A stretch of DNA of 45,587 nt from a virus. The notes under the pieces are model-generated. The model was not told where the DNA came from. It searched no databases and saw only the letters and a list, made by a program, of their open reading frames with translations. The translations under genes and the position numbers were made by a program. This document shows, in pieces, positions 1 through 8,868 of the stretch (position 1 is the first letter of the stretch; each line of letters begins with the position of its first letter). Location: the IMG/VR virus record IMGVR_UViG_3300007775_000014, positions 1 to 45,587 of that record. The stretch is one strand, 5' to 3'.

Positions 1-2207
1 GCTTCGGGCGACGGGCCGAGCACGCCCTTGAGGATACTGGCGATCCCGCCGAGGCCCGCGATCGCACCACCGACCGGGTCGCCATTGGCAAACGCCATGA
101 TCCCGTCGCCGATCCCCTGGATCCCCTCAAGCACGCTCGTGATCGAGTCGTCGAGGATCCCGAACTGACGGCCCAACGCTTCGAGCGCACCGACGCCCGC
201 CGTAACGTCGCCGACGAGGAGGATCATCGCCTGGTGGTGTTGCCGGGTCGCCTCGTCGGCCGCCTGCTCCTCGAGCGTCTTGCCGTGGAGCGCGACGTTG
301 TACCGATCGAGCGCACCATGCAGGTCGTCGAGCGAGGAGCCGACGAGCTTCGACGTGTCCGTCGTCTGGCGCGACCAGTCGCGCACTTGGGTCAAGTTCT
401 GTTCGGTAAAGTCGGCCCATTTCCGGAGCAGATTGTCCTGCGCGGTCTCCAGGGCGGCGGCCGCGGTCGCCGCATCCTCGCTCCGAATCTCCTTCATCTT
501 GTCGAGGAAATGGGCCGTGAGCTTCTCATACTCCGCCTGATAGGCGTTGACGAGCGCGAGCTCGCTTTCGTTCGCCGCTCGCTGAATCTCTTTCAGGGCC
601 TCGGCCGATTTCTTCCGCGCGGTCTCCTGCTCCTTGAGCGCCTTCTTGATGACCGCCGTCACCTCCGGGCTGAGCGTCTTGGCGGCGAGGGCAAGGTCGC
701 GTTCTCCGTCGGTCAGCTCGGTCGAGGCGAGGACAGCCTCTCGCTGCGCCGCCGTGAGGACCAGCGCCTGGCCGGCGGTGTCCTGCAAGCTCTTCCCCAC
801 ATGGGTCGGCACGCCCTTGGCGGTCTCCATCGTGAGGAGCGCTTTGCCGATTGCCTCAAGCACCGTCTGCGCCTTGGGCCCATAGCCGCCGCCCCCGCCG
901 GTGGCCTCGAGGAAGTCGCGAATGTTCTGAGACAGGGTGGTGAGCTGCGTCTTGTTGAGCCCGTCGAGCACCGGCTTGCCCGCCTCGAGCGCGCGCCAGA
1001 CCTGATAGATCTGCTGCCCATAGGTGATGGCATACTTCTTGTTGAACTCGTCGCCGAGGTCGCGCACCGCCTGCGTGGCCAGCGAGCCGCGGCCCACAAT
1101 GCGATCGAGGAGATCGGACAGCGCCTGCATGGCATTGGCGAGGGGCGGCAGCGCTACCTGGCCGATCTCGATCATCGCGACCTTGAGTTGGTTCCGGAGC
1201 ACCTGCTCGACGTTGACCGCCGTGCTGCGCATTTCGCCGAACTTCTCGCCAGCTAGCCCGGTCGCCTCGCCCATCGCGCGGGTCTCATGCGTCAACTCCT
1301 GTGCTCCCCCCGCGAACACCGTGAGCGCACCGGCCAGCCCCTGCACCCGGCCAAAGAACTTGGTCGTCTTATCGATGTTGCCGTCGAGTTCCTTAGCGAG
1401 ATCGACGAGGAATGTCGACAGCCCCTTGGTCTTGAGGGCCGCGACCCCGAAGTTGGATGCCAGGTCGGGGTAGAGGCTAAGGAGCTGAGAGCTCGGTTTC
1501 AGCACCGCGCGTAGGATCCCCTCGAGCGCCGTGAAAGCGTCGGCCGTGCTGAAGCTATGCTTGGTCAGGACCGTCTGCACGGCCAGCAGGTCACCGAGCG
1601 AGATGCCCAGCGCGCCGGCGACCGCGGCCGCCTTACCGAAATTGCCTGACAGATCCTCGATCTTGTTGACACCGTCTCGGACCGCGACGAACAACTTGTC
1701 GCTCACCGTCGCGGCCGTCTCGCCCTGGACCCCGAACGTATTCACCGCGCCAGTGAGGATCTTGACCGCCGCGTCGACCGACGAGACCCCGGCGACGGAC
1801 AACTTCACGGCCTCGTTGAGGAAGCCGATCGATTCGGCCGCCGGCACCCCGGCGGAGATCACGTTGTAGAGGCCTTTGGTGAGGTCGTCGAGGTTCCGAA
1901 CCGGCAGGCTCGCATACAGCCGTAGGAGGTCGCCGCTCAACTGCCGCATGTCGGTGCTGTTGCGGTCGACGAGGGTGCCGACCTCGGTCATCTGCTGCTC
2001 GAACGCGGCGGCCATCTCGGCCATGCGACCGACCGCGAGCACCGCGGCGGCGCCCAGCCCGGTCAGGGCCGCGACCGGGTTCGCCTTGATGAAGTCGGTG
2101 AGCCGCCCGAAGGAGCGCTGGGACTTGTTGATGTCCGCGTCCAGGCCCTTGGCGTTCATCTCCAGGGTATAGAAGACCCGGGCCAGCTCGACGTTGCGCC
2201 GAGCCAT
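1..2207 (-). CDS. Tail tape measure protein, N-terminal part (runs off the window)
   Basis: Sets tail length and is packed inside the tail tube. The ATG at 2207 starts MARRNVELARVFYTLEMN and the frame stays open for 735 codons to base 1. A hydrophobic stretch near residues 40-60 (ANPVAALTGLGAAAVLAV) is followed by FEQQMTEVGTLVD, the typical entry of the TP901-type tape measure core domain. Gly/Ala-rich helical segments and a Lys/Glu-rich coiled coil (about residues 530-600) follow. The last codons read GLGGIASILKGVLGPSPEA. It begins 3 bases after the stop of the chaperone-position gene. The remaining C-terminus is at 44472-45587, but direct joining of the ends would shift frame, so the full gene is not in the window. 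Confidence 0.93.
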   Translation of the reverse strand, partial: MARRNVELARVFYTLEMNAKGLDADINKSQRSFGRLTDFIKANPVAALTGLGAAAVLAVGRMAEMAAAFEQQMTEVGTLVDRNSTDMRQLSGDLLRLYASLPVRNLDDLTKGLYNVISAGVPAAESIGFLNEAVKLSVAGVSSVDAAVKILTGAVNTFGVQGETAATVSDKLFVAVRDGVNKIEDLSGNFGKAAAVAGALGISLGDLLAVQTVLTKHSFSTADAFTALEGILRAVLKPSSQLLSLYPDLASNFGVAALKTKGLSTFLVDLAKELDGNIDKTTKFFGRVQGLAGALTVFAGGAQELTHETRAMGEATGLAGEKFGEMRSTAVNVEQVLRNQLKVAMIEIGQVALPPLANAMQALSDLLDRIVGRGSLATQAVRDLGDEFNKKYAITYGQQIYQVWRALEAGKPVLDGLNKTQLTTLSQNIRDFLEATGGGGGYGPKAQTVLEAIGKALLTMETAKGVPTHVGKSLQDTAGQALVLTAAQREAVLASTELTDGERDLALAAKTLSPEVTAVIKKALKEQETARKKSAEALKEIQRAANESELALVNAYQAEYEKLTAHFLDKMKEIRSEDAATAAAALETAQDNLLRKWADFTEQNLTQVRDWSRQTTDTSKLVGSSLDDLHGALDRYNVALHGKTLEEQAADEATRQHHQAMILLVGDVTAGVGALEALGRQFGILDDSITSVLEGIQGIGDGIMAFANGDPVGGAIAGLGGIASILKGVLGPSPE

Positions 2208-2210
2208 GGG

Positions 2211-3122
2211 CTAGAACTCCATCGCCGGGCGGCTCTGTGCGGCCGTCCGACGCGCCTCCTCCGCCGCCGCGGCGCGCTCCCGCTCTTCGAGGGCCTGCCG
2301 TTGCGCGTCCCGCGTCAGGGCGAGCTGGGTGACGACGCTCTCGAGCGTCACGTCTCGGGCGAGTGCCCGCGCGGTCATGTGGAGCTCGCCGGCGCCCAGC
2401 GCGATGAGAGTCTCCCAGCTCCCGACCGTCCGGTCCCCGCCCTGGTCGTCCGGCCGCTCCGCCGGGTGCAGCAAGAGCGTCACCAGTTGGATGCGGGCGC
2501 CGTTGACCAGGTGGTGGCACTCCTGCGCCCGGACCAGGTCACCCGGGCTCAGCACGAGCGTCCAGCTCGGGAGCTCCGGCTCCGGCTCGCTATCCGGGTA
2601 GGGCAGGCCCGGCTCCGGGTGCGTGACGATCCACACCGCGAGCCGCTGGAAGTAGTCGCTGGCCTCGAGCACCGCCGGCGCATGGACTGCGTACACGTCG
2701 GCGGGGGCGCCCTCGAGGCGGGCGAAGAGCTGGGCGGAGCGGAGCAGCCGGCCCTGGATGCTGGCGAGCGTGACGAGGGCGTGCCACGATTTCGGATGGA
2801 CGGTGCGGGCCTTGCCGGCGTCGTCGAGAAAGATCTCGGGCGCACCCCGGAGCGCGTCCCGCGCGGCCCGCTCGGCCACCGCCCGCTGGCTGCCTTGCGC
2901 TGGCTTGTTCTCGAGGGCCCGGCGGAGGAACGCGCAATATTGGCCGTAGCACCGGATCCAGGGCCCGAGCCCCCGATGCTTCGGGTTCTTACGACCGCTC
3001 GGCCAATAGTCGGCGAGCTCCGCCGCATCGACCTGGGACGGCATGTCGGCGAGCACGCCCCGGAGTTCCCGGCACCGTGTCCGCATCCCGCGCACGCCCC
3101 ATCCGTCGGCCCTCGTTGCCAT
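2211..3122 (-). CDS. Putative tail assembly chaperone-position protein (303 aa)
   Basis: It lies between the tail tube gene and the tape measure, the slot used for tail assembly chaperones (lambda G/GT type). I do not recognise a family from the sequence itself. The protein is mostly helical and charged. It contains NPKHRGLGPWIRCYGQYCAFLRRALE near residues 47-72 and an Ala/Glu/Arg-rich coiled C-terminus ending SRPAMEF. At 303 aa it is long for a G protein and could combine the G and T parts in one frame. I saw no second overlapping frame that looks like a frameshift product. The function rests on position only. The ATG at 3122 could be preceded or followed by other starts. Confidence 0.6.
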   Translation of the reverse strand: MATRADGWGVRGMRTRCRELRGVLADMPSQVDAAELADYWPSGRKNPKHRGLGPWIRCYGQYCAFLRRALENKPAQGSQRAVAERAARDALRGAPEIFLDDAGKARTVHPKSWHALVTLASIQGRLLRSAQLFARLEGAPADVYAVHAPAVLEASDYFQRLAVWIVTHPEPGLPYPDSEPEPELPSWTLVLSPGDLVRAQECHHLVNGARIQLVTLLLHPAERPDDQGGDRTVGSWETLIALGAGELHMTARALARDVTLESVVTQLALTRDAQRQALEERERAAAAEEARRTAAQSRPAMEF

Positions 3123-3134
3123 GGCCCCCGCCCG

Positions 3135-3869
3135 TCAGCTCCACTGCCGGATGATGACCGACGATGCCTTGACGTTGCAGTTGAGGATCGCCGGCTGATT
3201 CCGCCCGAGCGGGCTGTTGAGGTTGGCCTCGACGAACGCCCGGTTGAAATCGATCTCGAGGTTGACCGCGTCCTCGCGGATGCCCTGGACCCGGAGCACC
3301 TGCTCCGTCTGGTAGCTCTGGCTGGGCAGCCCGGCGATCGACTGGTAGGCCGTGGCGTAGGCCGCGCCGTCCCCGGTCTCCACCTCGGCGTAGCCGCTCA
3401 GGAACTGAACGTTCGGCCCGTTGTAGCCGTAGAGCGAGAAGCTGATGCCGTACTCGATGGAGCCGGTCTTGTAGACGACCGGCGTGTCACCGATCTCCTC
3501 GAACACGGCCTGGAGCGAGCGGTTGGCCGTCCAGCTGACGCTGCCCTCGGCGATCTTGCCAAGGCTTACGGCCACGGCCTCGACCATCCGGGCGCCCGTG
3601 CTCTGCGGCACGAGCGGCGGCGGGGTGACGGGCATCGTCGCGTTGGGCGTGCCGATGACGACGCACTCCATGCCGCCGTCGCCGATGATGAAGACCTTGT
3701 CGGCCGCCGTGAAGTTGGTAATGGCCGAGACCGCAACCGTGGTCTCGGTCCCGTCGCCCGTGACGGCCGCTGTCGTGACGGTATCGCCCGGGCTCGTGGG
3801 CTGGATGCGGATGATCTGGAGCGCGGTGAGTTTCTTCCACAGTTCGCCGGCGTCGTTTTGCCGTGGCAT
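3135..3869 (-). CDS. Major tail tube protein (244 aa)
   Basis: It forms the stacked rings of the tail tube. It starts MPRQNDAGELWKKLTALQ at the ATG at 3869. The middle is rich in Thr, Val and Gly (GDTVTTAAVTGDGTETTVAV), and the C-terminal half is beta-rich, ending NVKASSVIIRQWS, as in siphophage tube proteins. Length and composition are usual for the family. It follows the tail terminator gene and precedes the chaperone-position gene, the canonical order. Assignment rests on composition and gene order, not on a specific motif. Confidence 0.75.
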   Translation of the reverse strand: MPRQNDAGELWKKLTALQIIRIQPTSPGDTVTTAAVTGDGTETTVAVSAITNFTAADKVFIIGDGGMECVVIGTPNATMPVTPPPLVPQSTGARMVEAVAVSLGKIAEGSVSWTANRSLQAVFEEIGDTPVVYKTGSIEYGISFSLYGYNGPNVQFLSGYAEVETGDGAAYATAYQSIAGLPSQSYQTEQVLRVQGIREDAVNLEIDFNRAFVEANLNSPLGRNQPAILNCNVKASSVIIRQWS

Positions 3870-3890
3870 AGGTCGTCGTCCCTTCTGGTG

Positions 3891-4328
3891 TTAGTACGCG
3901 AACAGGAGCACCGGCACCCGCTCGTCCGCCTGGCGGAACGTTTCACCGCCGTCGAAGAACATGAAATCCCGCACGTCGCCCGCGTCCTGAATCGATTCTC
4001 GCGTGCCCGCGCGGGCGACCCCGTCCACCCCTTGGCCACTGAGGGCCGTCGTCGTCAGCGCAGCCGTCGCCGCCTCGAGCAGCGCCCGGCATTTTTCCGC
4101 CGCGTCGGCCCCGTTGGCGAGCGCCGTCACCCGGAGCTCCGCCTCGCCCGTGGCCCGGTCGAGCGTGACGACCTCGGTCGCGAGCGCCGGCAGGGTGATG
4201 GCCGGGGCTGGGCTGTTGCGGTCCACCACGCGGACCGTGCCGCCACAGAGACCTTGCAGCGTGGCGTCGGCCTTCCAGATCACGCCCACCGCCGCGCGGA
4301 GCAGTTGCTCCGCATCGGTGACGGTCAC
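3891..4328 (-). CDS. Tail terminator / minor tail protein (145 aa)
   Basis: It is expected to cap the head-proximal end of the tail tube and dock it to the head (HK97 gp10 / lambda gpU position). The N-terminus MTVTDAEQLLRAAVGVIW is a helix. Alternating strands and helices follow (EVVTLDRATGEAELRVTAL, CRALLEAATAAL), ending VPVLLFAY. This pattern and the 145-aa length suit tail terminators. It overlaps the previous gene by 4 bases (start ATG at 4328, upstream stop at 4325), implying translational coupling. The role comes mainly from gene order. Confidence 0.6.
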   Translation of the reverse strand: MTVTDAEQLLRAAVGVIWKADATLQGLCGGTVRVVDRNSPAPAITLPALATEVVTLDRATGEAELRVTALANGADAAEKCRALLEAATAALTTTALSGQGVDGVARAGTRESIQDAGDVRDFMFFDGGETFRQADERVPVLLFAY

Positions 4329-4804
4329 TGCGCCTCCGTTGGCACGACGCTCCCCCGCGCCAGCGCCGCCGCCTCGTCCCCGCCCCCCTGCACGACCACG
4401 TAGAGCATGGTCGGCCGGGCGAGCTGGAGCGCGCGGTTCATGAATGGGCGCGGCTGGATCACCAGGCGGTAAAGATGACCGCTTCGCCGCCGGGCCATCG
4501 TGTTGACCCCCTCCTCGAACAGCGGTGCCGTGAACCAGCTCGCCCCGACCCGGCGCCCGGTCTCCACCAAGCCTTGGAACGCCGATTTCGCCAGCGACCC
4601 CCGCTGATACTTCGGCACCTCGCCCGGCCGCGAGGGCGGCCCACCGCGCCGAGCGCTGAGGACCGTCTTGATGCTCCGCCGGAAGACCACGGCCGCCCGG
4701 CGGATCTCGGCCGACCGCGCCCCACTCACCTGCTCGGTGAGCTGGCGCAGGTCGCGCGCAATGGCCGCGGCCGGCGAGCGAGCCGTGGCGTTGTAGCGCC
4801 TCAC
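4325..4804 (-). CDS. HK97-gp10-like head-tail/neck protein (159 aa)
   Basis: It probably belongs to the neck or tail-completion group. The protein is basic and helical at the start (RDLRQLTEQVSGARSAEIRRAAVVFRRSIKTVL). It has the Pro/Arg-rich patch PPSRPGEVPKYQRGSLAKSAF near residues 56-76 and RPFMNRAL near residue 120. The combination 'SxPGxxPxxxxGxLxxS' followed by 'RPFMxxAL' is characteristic of HK97-gp10-like proteins. It overlaps both neighbours by 4 bases and sits between the joining protein and the tail terminator, as expected. Confidence 0.72.
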   Translation of the reverse strand: MRRYNATARSPAAAIARDLRQLTEQVSGARSAEIRRAAVVFRRSIKTVLSARRGGPPSRPGEVPKYQRGSLAKSAFQGLVETGRRVGASWFTAPLFEEGVNTMARRRSGHLYRLVIQPRPFMNRALQLARPTMLYVVVQGGGDEAAALARGSVVPTEAQ

Positions 4805-5172
4805 GCGATCGTCTCCGTCGACACGTCTTCGAGCATGACCACGGCGTGGTCGTTGGGCGAGTTCCGCCGATGCTGATGGACCTCGAGCACCCGGAACTGC
4901 TGGCCGGCGTAGTCGCCTGCGGTGATGAGCACCCGGTCGTCCCGCGCGACCGACACCGCGAGCAGCATGAAGCCCTTCGTCGTCGTCACATCCTGGACGC
5001 CCTGCACCTTGCCCACGCCCTCCGTGGTCACGTTCTCGAGACTGACCGGGACCTTGGAGGCGAGCAGCGTGTAGCTCGCGATCTCCCGGCTTCCATCGTC
5101 GTTGCTCTGCCAGGTCGGCCGGTAGAGGCTCGCCAGGGTGCCCTGACGGAGGATCATCGCGCTCACGCTCAT
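4801..5172 (-). CDS. Head-tail joining (stopper) protein (123 aa)
   Basis: A small beta-rich protein in the position of the SPP1 gp16 / HK97 gp7-type stopper that closes the connector after packaging. It starts MSVSAMILRQGTLASLYRP and includes DDRVLITAGDYAGQQFRVLEVHQH near residues 75-98, a strand-turn-strand pattern typical of stopper proteins. It overlaps the gp10-like gene and the connector gene by 4 bases each. Identification is by size, pattern and gene order. Confidence 0.62.
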   Translation of the reverse strand: MSVSAMILRQGTLASLYRPTWQSNDDGSREIASYTLLASKVPVSLENVTTEGVGKVQGVQDVTTTKGFMLLAVSVARDDRVLITAGDYAGQQFRVLEVHQHRRNSPNDHAVVMLEDVSTETIA

Positions 5173-5747
5173 AGGGGCGCCTCTACATGGTTGGCCACCG
5201 CCTGCGGGTAGAGCACCAGCGAGGCCTTGACGTCACCGAGGTGCTGCACGCTATACTCGCCAAGCCGCTCCTGGCTGATCCCGGTCTCCGGCCCGCGGTG
5301 GTAGAGCGCGCCGGCGAGCTCCATGACGGCACCCTTGGCGTCGTCGATGTCGGCGTCGGCTGCCGCCGTGTAGACGACCTGCACGATGTCCGCCTGGCTG
5401 CGCTCGCCGAAGACCCCGCCATCGCGCCGGACCAGCCGGCGGGTCCCGACCTGGTAGGTGAGGACATCCTTGTCGGCCACGGCCAGCGTCTCGTCGGGAT
5501 CCGAGAAGTCGTTGCCGAGCTTGATGCTGGTCAGGCTGGCGACCGGATAGCGGGTGTAGAGCACCTGGCACCCGGTGCCGTCGTAGACCTCGGTCTGCGC
5601 GGCGCCGGTGAGAAGGAACGGCCGGTTCGACCGATTGCAGTCGGCCGCGAACGCCGCTTCGGCCGCGGCCAGGGCGACCCGGGCCCGGTCGGTGTTGGCC
5701 GTGCTGCCGAGGTAGTCGAAGAACTGCTGTTCGAGAACGAGCGTCAT
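5169..5747 (-). CDS. Head-tail connector / adaptor protein (192 aa)
   Basis: It likely forms the ring under the portal (HK97 gp6 / SPP1 gp15 type). The N-terminal part has the helix RARVALAAAEAAFAADCNRS and then YTRYPVASLTSIKLG, the 'P(V/I)xxxxxI' pattern seen in adaptor proteins. The second half is helical again (DAKGAVMELAGALYHR, GDVKASLVLYP). It sits between the capsid-associated genes and the stopper and overlaps the neighbours by 4 bases. The function is inferred from order and pattern. Confidence 0.68.
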   Translation of the reverse strand: MTLVLEQQFFDYLGSTANTDRARVALAAAEAAFAADCNRSNRPFLLTGAAQTEVYDGTGCQVLYTRYPVASLTSIKLGNDFSDPDETLAVADKDVLTYQVGTRRLVRRDGGVFGERSQADIVQVVYTAAADADIDDAKGAVMELAGALYHRGPETGISQERLGEYSVQHLGDVKASLVLYPQAVANHVEAPL

Positions 5748-6106
5748 CGGACGTACACCACCACGGTGCCCTGCTTGGCGGCGCCGGCGTTGGAGACGAC
5801 CAGCGTCAGCGGCGAGTGCGCCACGGCCGCCAGGCTCGCCCGCGCCACGTGTTCGGTATTGGCCGTGTCGCGGTTGGCGAGCGCTCCGAGCGCGACGTCA
5901 TGCCCGTCGGCGTCGTTGAGCACGACGTCATAGTTGTCGGTCGGCGCGGCGGCGACCGACGGGACGGTGGTCACCCCCACGAGCTCGCCGTCGAGGGGCG
6001 CGGTGGTGCTGCCGTCCGCGTCTCCCGAGCCGTCGCTGGTCCAGGCGAACGTGATCTTCTTGACGCTGCCGTAGACCTTCTCGGTGGTGGTGACCGTCCC
6101 AGCCAT
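5744..6106 (-). CDS. Small beta-rich virion-module protein (120 aa)
   Basis: Not recognised as a named family. It is rich in Thr, Val, Ala and Asp, with predicted beta strands throughout (KKITFAWTSDGSG, TLVVSNAGAAKQGTVVVYVR), consistent with an Ig-like or decoration-type virion protein. It lies between the capsid and the connector genes and overlaps the connector start by 4 bases. A role as a head decoration or small structural protein is inference. Confidence 0.7.
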   Translation of the reverse strand: MAGTVTTTEKVYGSVKKITFAWTSDGSGDADGSTTAPLDGELVGVTTVPSVAAAPTDNYDVVLNDADGHDVALGALANRDTANTEHVARASLAAVAHSPLTLVVSNAGAAKQGTVVVYVR

Positions 6107-6124
6107 GGGTGTGCCTCCTGGCGG

Positions 6125-6598
6125 TTAGGCCGCGGCGACGACGGCGCCGTCCGACAACGGCAGCCAGTAGCAATCCCACTTGATCTCGCCGGTGTTGCTA
6201 GCCGCGCAATCGAGATCGAGCGTGCCGACCGGCAGCACGACCGGCCGATGAGGCCACGGGGCCGCGCCGGCGTTCGCCCCGACCAGCGCGTCCGAGAACA
6301 GGCCGGTGATGCCGTAGAGGCACCCGACCTCATCGGCCGTGATGCTTAGCACCGCACAGATGTCGACGCTCGTCCCGGTGGTCGGGTTCGCAGTGAGCTT
6401 GGTGTTGTTGGCCTGGGTTTGGATGATCGTCGTGACCTCCCCGACGATCCCCAGCAAGAGGACCTGGCCGCCGGAGATCGTGAAAAGCGCTTCGGCCGCG
6501 GTCTGCGGAAGAGCCGCCGCGGCGCGGGAGGTCTTGAAGCCGGTGGTGATCGCCGCCAGGAACCGGGCGTCGAGTGCCGCGGGATTCGGCAAGCTCAT
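6125..6598 (-). CDS. Virion-module protein of unknown function (157 aa)
   Basis: No family recognised. The N-terminus MSLPNPAALDARFLAAITTGFK is helical. The rest is hydrophobic and beta-rich (GGQVLLLGIVGEVTTIIQTQANN), and the C-terminal part contains NTGEIKWDCYWLPLSDGAVVAAA. The 'G.I.W..YW.P...GA.V.A' ending and an apparent strand repeat suggest a capsid-surface or head protein. It follows the 153-aa gene by 40 bases with a purine-rich leader, in the head gene cluster. Confidence 0.72.
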   Translation of the reverse strand: MSLPNPAALDARFLAAITTGFKTSRAAAALPQTAAEALFTISGGQVLLLGIVGEVTTIIQTQANNTKLTANPTTGTSVDICAVLSITADEVGCLYGITGLFSDALVGANAGAAPWPHRPVVLPVGTLDLDCAASNTGEIKWDCYWLPLSDGAVVAAA

Positions 6599-6638
6599 AG
6601 TATCCTCTCCTCCTCCGCCGGTCAGGCGGCGCGGCGGG

Positions 6639-7100
6639 TTAGCTGATGAAGTCCGCCGTCAGGTCGGGCGAGACGTAGAGCGGGTCCGCCTGCTCGAAGT
6701 AGACGACGCACTCGTCGCCGGCCGTGACCAGGTCGACCTGGACGCCGACGTGCGTCGCGCCGGCGAGCACCTCGCGGACCTGTTCGACGTTCGCCTCGAG
6801 CCAGATCGTGTCGCCCACGGCGTCCGGCGCGCTCCCGAGCGCGTGGGTCGCGACGATGGTCGCGCCGGTCCCGTCGGCGGCCGTGGCCGCGATGATGCTG
6901 AAGGCGGTGACGCTCCCGGTGCCGACGCTCCGGAACAGGCCCGCCACGAACCGCCGGAACAGCGCGATGGGGAGGCACTTGTTCCCGGCGCCCTGCGGCT
7001 GACCGAGGTCGACCACGTTGAGCGCGCCGTCGATGTCGTAGTCGACGAGCCGGCGCACCCGGTTCGACAGCTCGCGATTGGCAGTGTAGGTGGCGGTCAT
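6639..7100 (-). CDS. Virion-module protein of unknown function (153 aa)
   Basis: No family recognised. It begins MTATYTANRELSNRVRRLVDYDIDGALN. The middle (VGTGSVTAFSIIAATAADGTGATIVATHALG) is Ala/Thr/Gly-rich and probably beta-structured, and it ends YVSPDLTADFIS. A GAGGAG ribosome binding site lies 9 bases before the ATG at 7100. It is the first gene after the major capsid protein, so a decoration, scaffolding-associated or head-completion role is possible but unproven. Confidence 0.72.
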   Translation of the reverse strand: MTATYTANRELSNRVRRLVDYDIDGALNVVDLGQPQGAGNKCLPIALFRRFVAGLFRSVGTGSVTAFSIIAATAADGTGATIVATHALGSAPDAVGDTIWLEANVEQVREVLAGATHVGVQVDLVTAGDECVVYFEQADPLYVSPDLTADFIS

Positions 7101-7151
7101 CCTCTCAAGCTCCTCTCAGTGTAGTGCAGCCCCTCGTGGACGCCCGGGCGG

Positions 7152-8588
7152 TTAGGCCCGTGTGTCGAGGACGACGAATGGCGACAGCGTGGCGGTCGAC
7201 TGATTCGGGGTCAACGCCGTCCGCCACCAGGGCGCGCCGCAGTTCCGCAGCCAGAACTTGAAGGTGCGCTCGTGGTTCAAGAACCGGACGTGCATCGATT
7301 CGGCCGACTGCAGGGGCTGGTAAAGCCCCTCCAGGAACTGCGACCAGTTCGAGCAGATCAGGTCGCCCTGGGTGCCGAGGGTCGATGCGTACTCGGTGTA
7401 GAAGATCGGCCGGCCGAGCAGCATGTCCGGGCGGTCCTCGACCAGCGACTGCTGGTAGACCGCCACGCCCCCGGTGCCGACGGGGATCGTGAGCTTGGCG
7501 AGCTGCGGATAGCAGTCGTGGTTCGCCAACCAGATGGCCTGACCGTAGCCCCAGCACCGCGCCCGCATCTTCAGGGCGTTGTCGGTGACGATGGTCGCGG
7601 CCGCCTGCCCGGTCTCCTTGGCGATGCTGATCGTCGGACCGAGGCTCGACGCCGAGAGCGCCGTCAGGATCCCGAGGTACTGGTCCCCGCCGGTCCCGCG
7701 CAGCCGCTCACCGATCATGTGGTGCGCGAACTGGTCGCGGAAGCCGGCGTCGATGAGGGCGACGAAGGAAATGACGCTGTCGCTCAGGAGCTCTTCGGTC
7801 TCGAACGCCACGCCGAAGAGGCTCGTGGCCCGCAGCTTGATCTTCTCGAGCGTGGACCGAGAGCTCGCCGGCGACACCGTCTCCGGCCGCCGGGTGACGG
7901 TGAAGCCGCCCGCAACGCTCGAGCTGTGGTCCTTGTCGGTCCGCGCCAGAATCTCCACGCTCACCGCGCCCATCGGCACGGCGGTCGTCCGGCCGCTGAT
8001 CGGGTCGTTCTCCATCCCGACGGTGAGCAGGCCCGGGAGGAGCGACGTGCGCTCGGCGTAGCCGCCGATGCTGTCCTGATAGCTCCCCTGCTCGTCCGAG
8101 CCGGCCGCCGCCAGGAACTTCGGGTTCCAGGCCCGCGGCTGCAGGAACGCCAGGGGTCCGCCGCCGGCCGCGGCGTCCGCCGGGTCGCTCTCCCGCGGCA
8201 CCAGAGCGAGGGGCCGCAGCCGCTCGTCGCGGACATCCGGCACGCTGGACGCCTGGCTGTTCTTCATCACCGACAAGAGGTACTCGCGGTGGTTGGGGAA
8301 CCCGTACCGGGGGTCGTCCTCGGCCCGGCTCCGCACGCCGGTCACCCGCGGCGCGGGGCGGCTCGGATCGGCCGGGGCGGCGGCCTGCGCCGGCGCGGCG
8401 CGATCGACCTCGTCCAGCCTGAGTTGGCGGTCGATCTCCGTGTCGAGGGTGGAGAGCTTCTGCTCGAGGGCGTCGTACGCGGCGGCCTGCTCGGTCGGAA
8501 GCGGGGCGTCGCCAGCCTCGGCGAGCATCGCCCGCATGGCGGCGAGGGTCTCGGTGCGCTGCTGCCGGAGCTTGGTAATGCGGTTCAT
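7152..8588 (-). CDS. Major capsid protein, HK97 fold with N-terminal delta domain (478 aa)
   Basis: It builds the icosahedral head. From the ATG at 8588 the first 60 residues form a charged coiled coil (MNRITKLRQQRTETLAAMRAML, LEQKLSTLDTEIDRQLRLDE), the scaffolding delta domain that the adjacent protease would remove. The rest has features of HK97-type capsids: the N-arm (PNHREYLLSVMK), KIKLRATSLFGVAFETEELLSDS in the spine helix region, and the C-terminal stretch LKMRARCWGYGQAIWLANHD. The frame is open further upstream to 8726, but MNRIT has the better start and matches the family. It follows the protease after a 280-base gap. Confidence 0.9.
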   Translation of the reverse strand: MNRITKLRQQRTETLAAMRAMLAEAGDAPLPTEQAAAYDALEQKLSTLDTEIDRQLRLDEVDRAAPAQAAAPADPSRPAPRVTGVRSRAEDDPRYGFPNHREYLLSVMKNSQASSVPDVRDERLRPLALVPRESDPADAAAGGGPLAFLQPRAWNPKFLAAAGSDEQGSYQDSIGGYAERTSLLPGLLTVGMENDPISGRTTAVPMGAVSVEILARTDKDHSSSVAGGFTVTRRPETVSPASSRSTLEKIKLRATSLFGVAFETEELLSDSVISFVALIDAGFRDQFAHHMIGERLRGTGGDQYLGILTALSASSLGPTISIAKETGQAAATIVTDNALKMRARCWGYGQAIWLANHDCYPQLAKLTIPVGTGGVAVYQQSLVEDRPDMLLGRPIFYTEYASTLGTQGDLICSNWSQFLEGLYQPLQSAESMHVRFLNHERTFKFWLRNCGAPWWRTALTPNQSTATLSPFVVLDTRA

Positions 8589-8868
8589 GGCGCGTCCACT
8601 CCCAGGCTGTGCGAGCGAGGGGGTGGTGTAGCCCTTGACCGGGGAAGTACAACGGAGACAGATAGCGGAGTGGGCGGGTAGCCCGAGCCCGTACCGGAAC
8701 GACTGCCGTGACGCAAGTCGAACCATCCGTTAGCCAAGGACTACACCGCCCGCTGCCGCGTGACGAAGTAATCGAATGCGTCCTTCGGTTGTCCGTCCGT
8801 GCCCCCCTCGCCACCTGGTCGCTGCCGCGTGCCGGGCTGCGGCGAGGGCCGGAGCCGTGAGCCCGAAG
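8589..8868. other. Noncoding gap before the capsid gene
   Basis: About 280 bases separate the protease stop from the capsid start. The capsid frame is open through part of it, but without family-like sequence. I see a GGGAG-type ribosome binding sequence just before 8588 and no convincing hairpin. It may hold a capsid promoter or leader. I cannot identify a clear minus-10/minus-35 pair. Confidence 0.5.

Noticed and set aside
1633-2520. Overlapping minus-strand frame across the tape measure start, considered as a frameshift extension of the chaperone gene
   Set aside because: Composition is Pro/Gly/Arg-rich shadow-like and no slippery sequence was seen. The tape measure frame fully explains the region.
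2301-4403. Long plus-strand open frames (up to 700 codons), also at 234-1256, 7272-8681, 8776-9945, 10629-11528 and elsewhere
   Set aside because: They are Arg/Leu/Gly-rich antisense shadows of well-supported minus-strand genes in a very GC-rich genome, without recognisable domains or ribosome binding sites.
8589-8726. N-terminal extension of the capsid protein from 8726
   Set aside because: The added residues are not capsid-like. The ATG at 8588 gives the family-typical delta-domain start.
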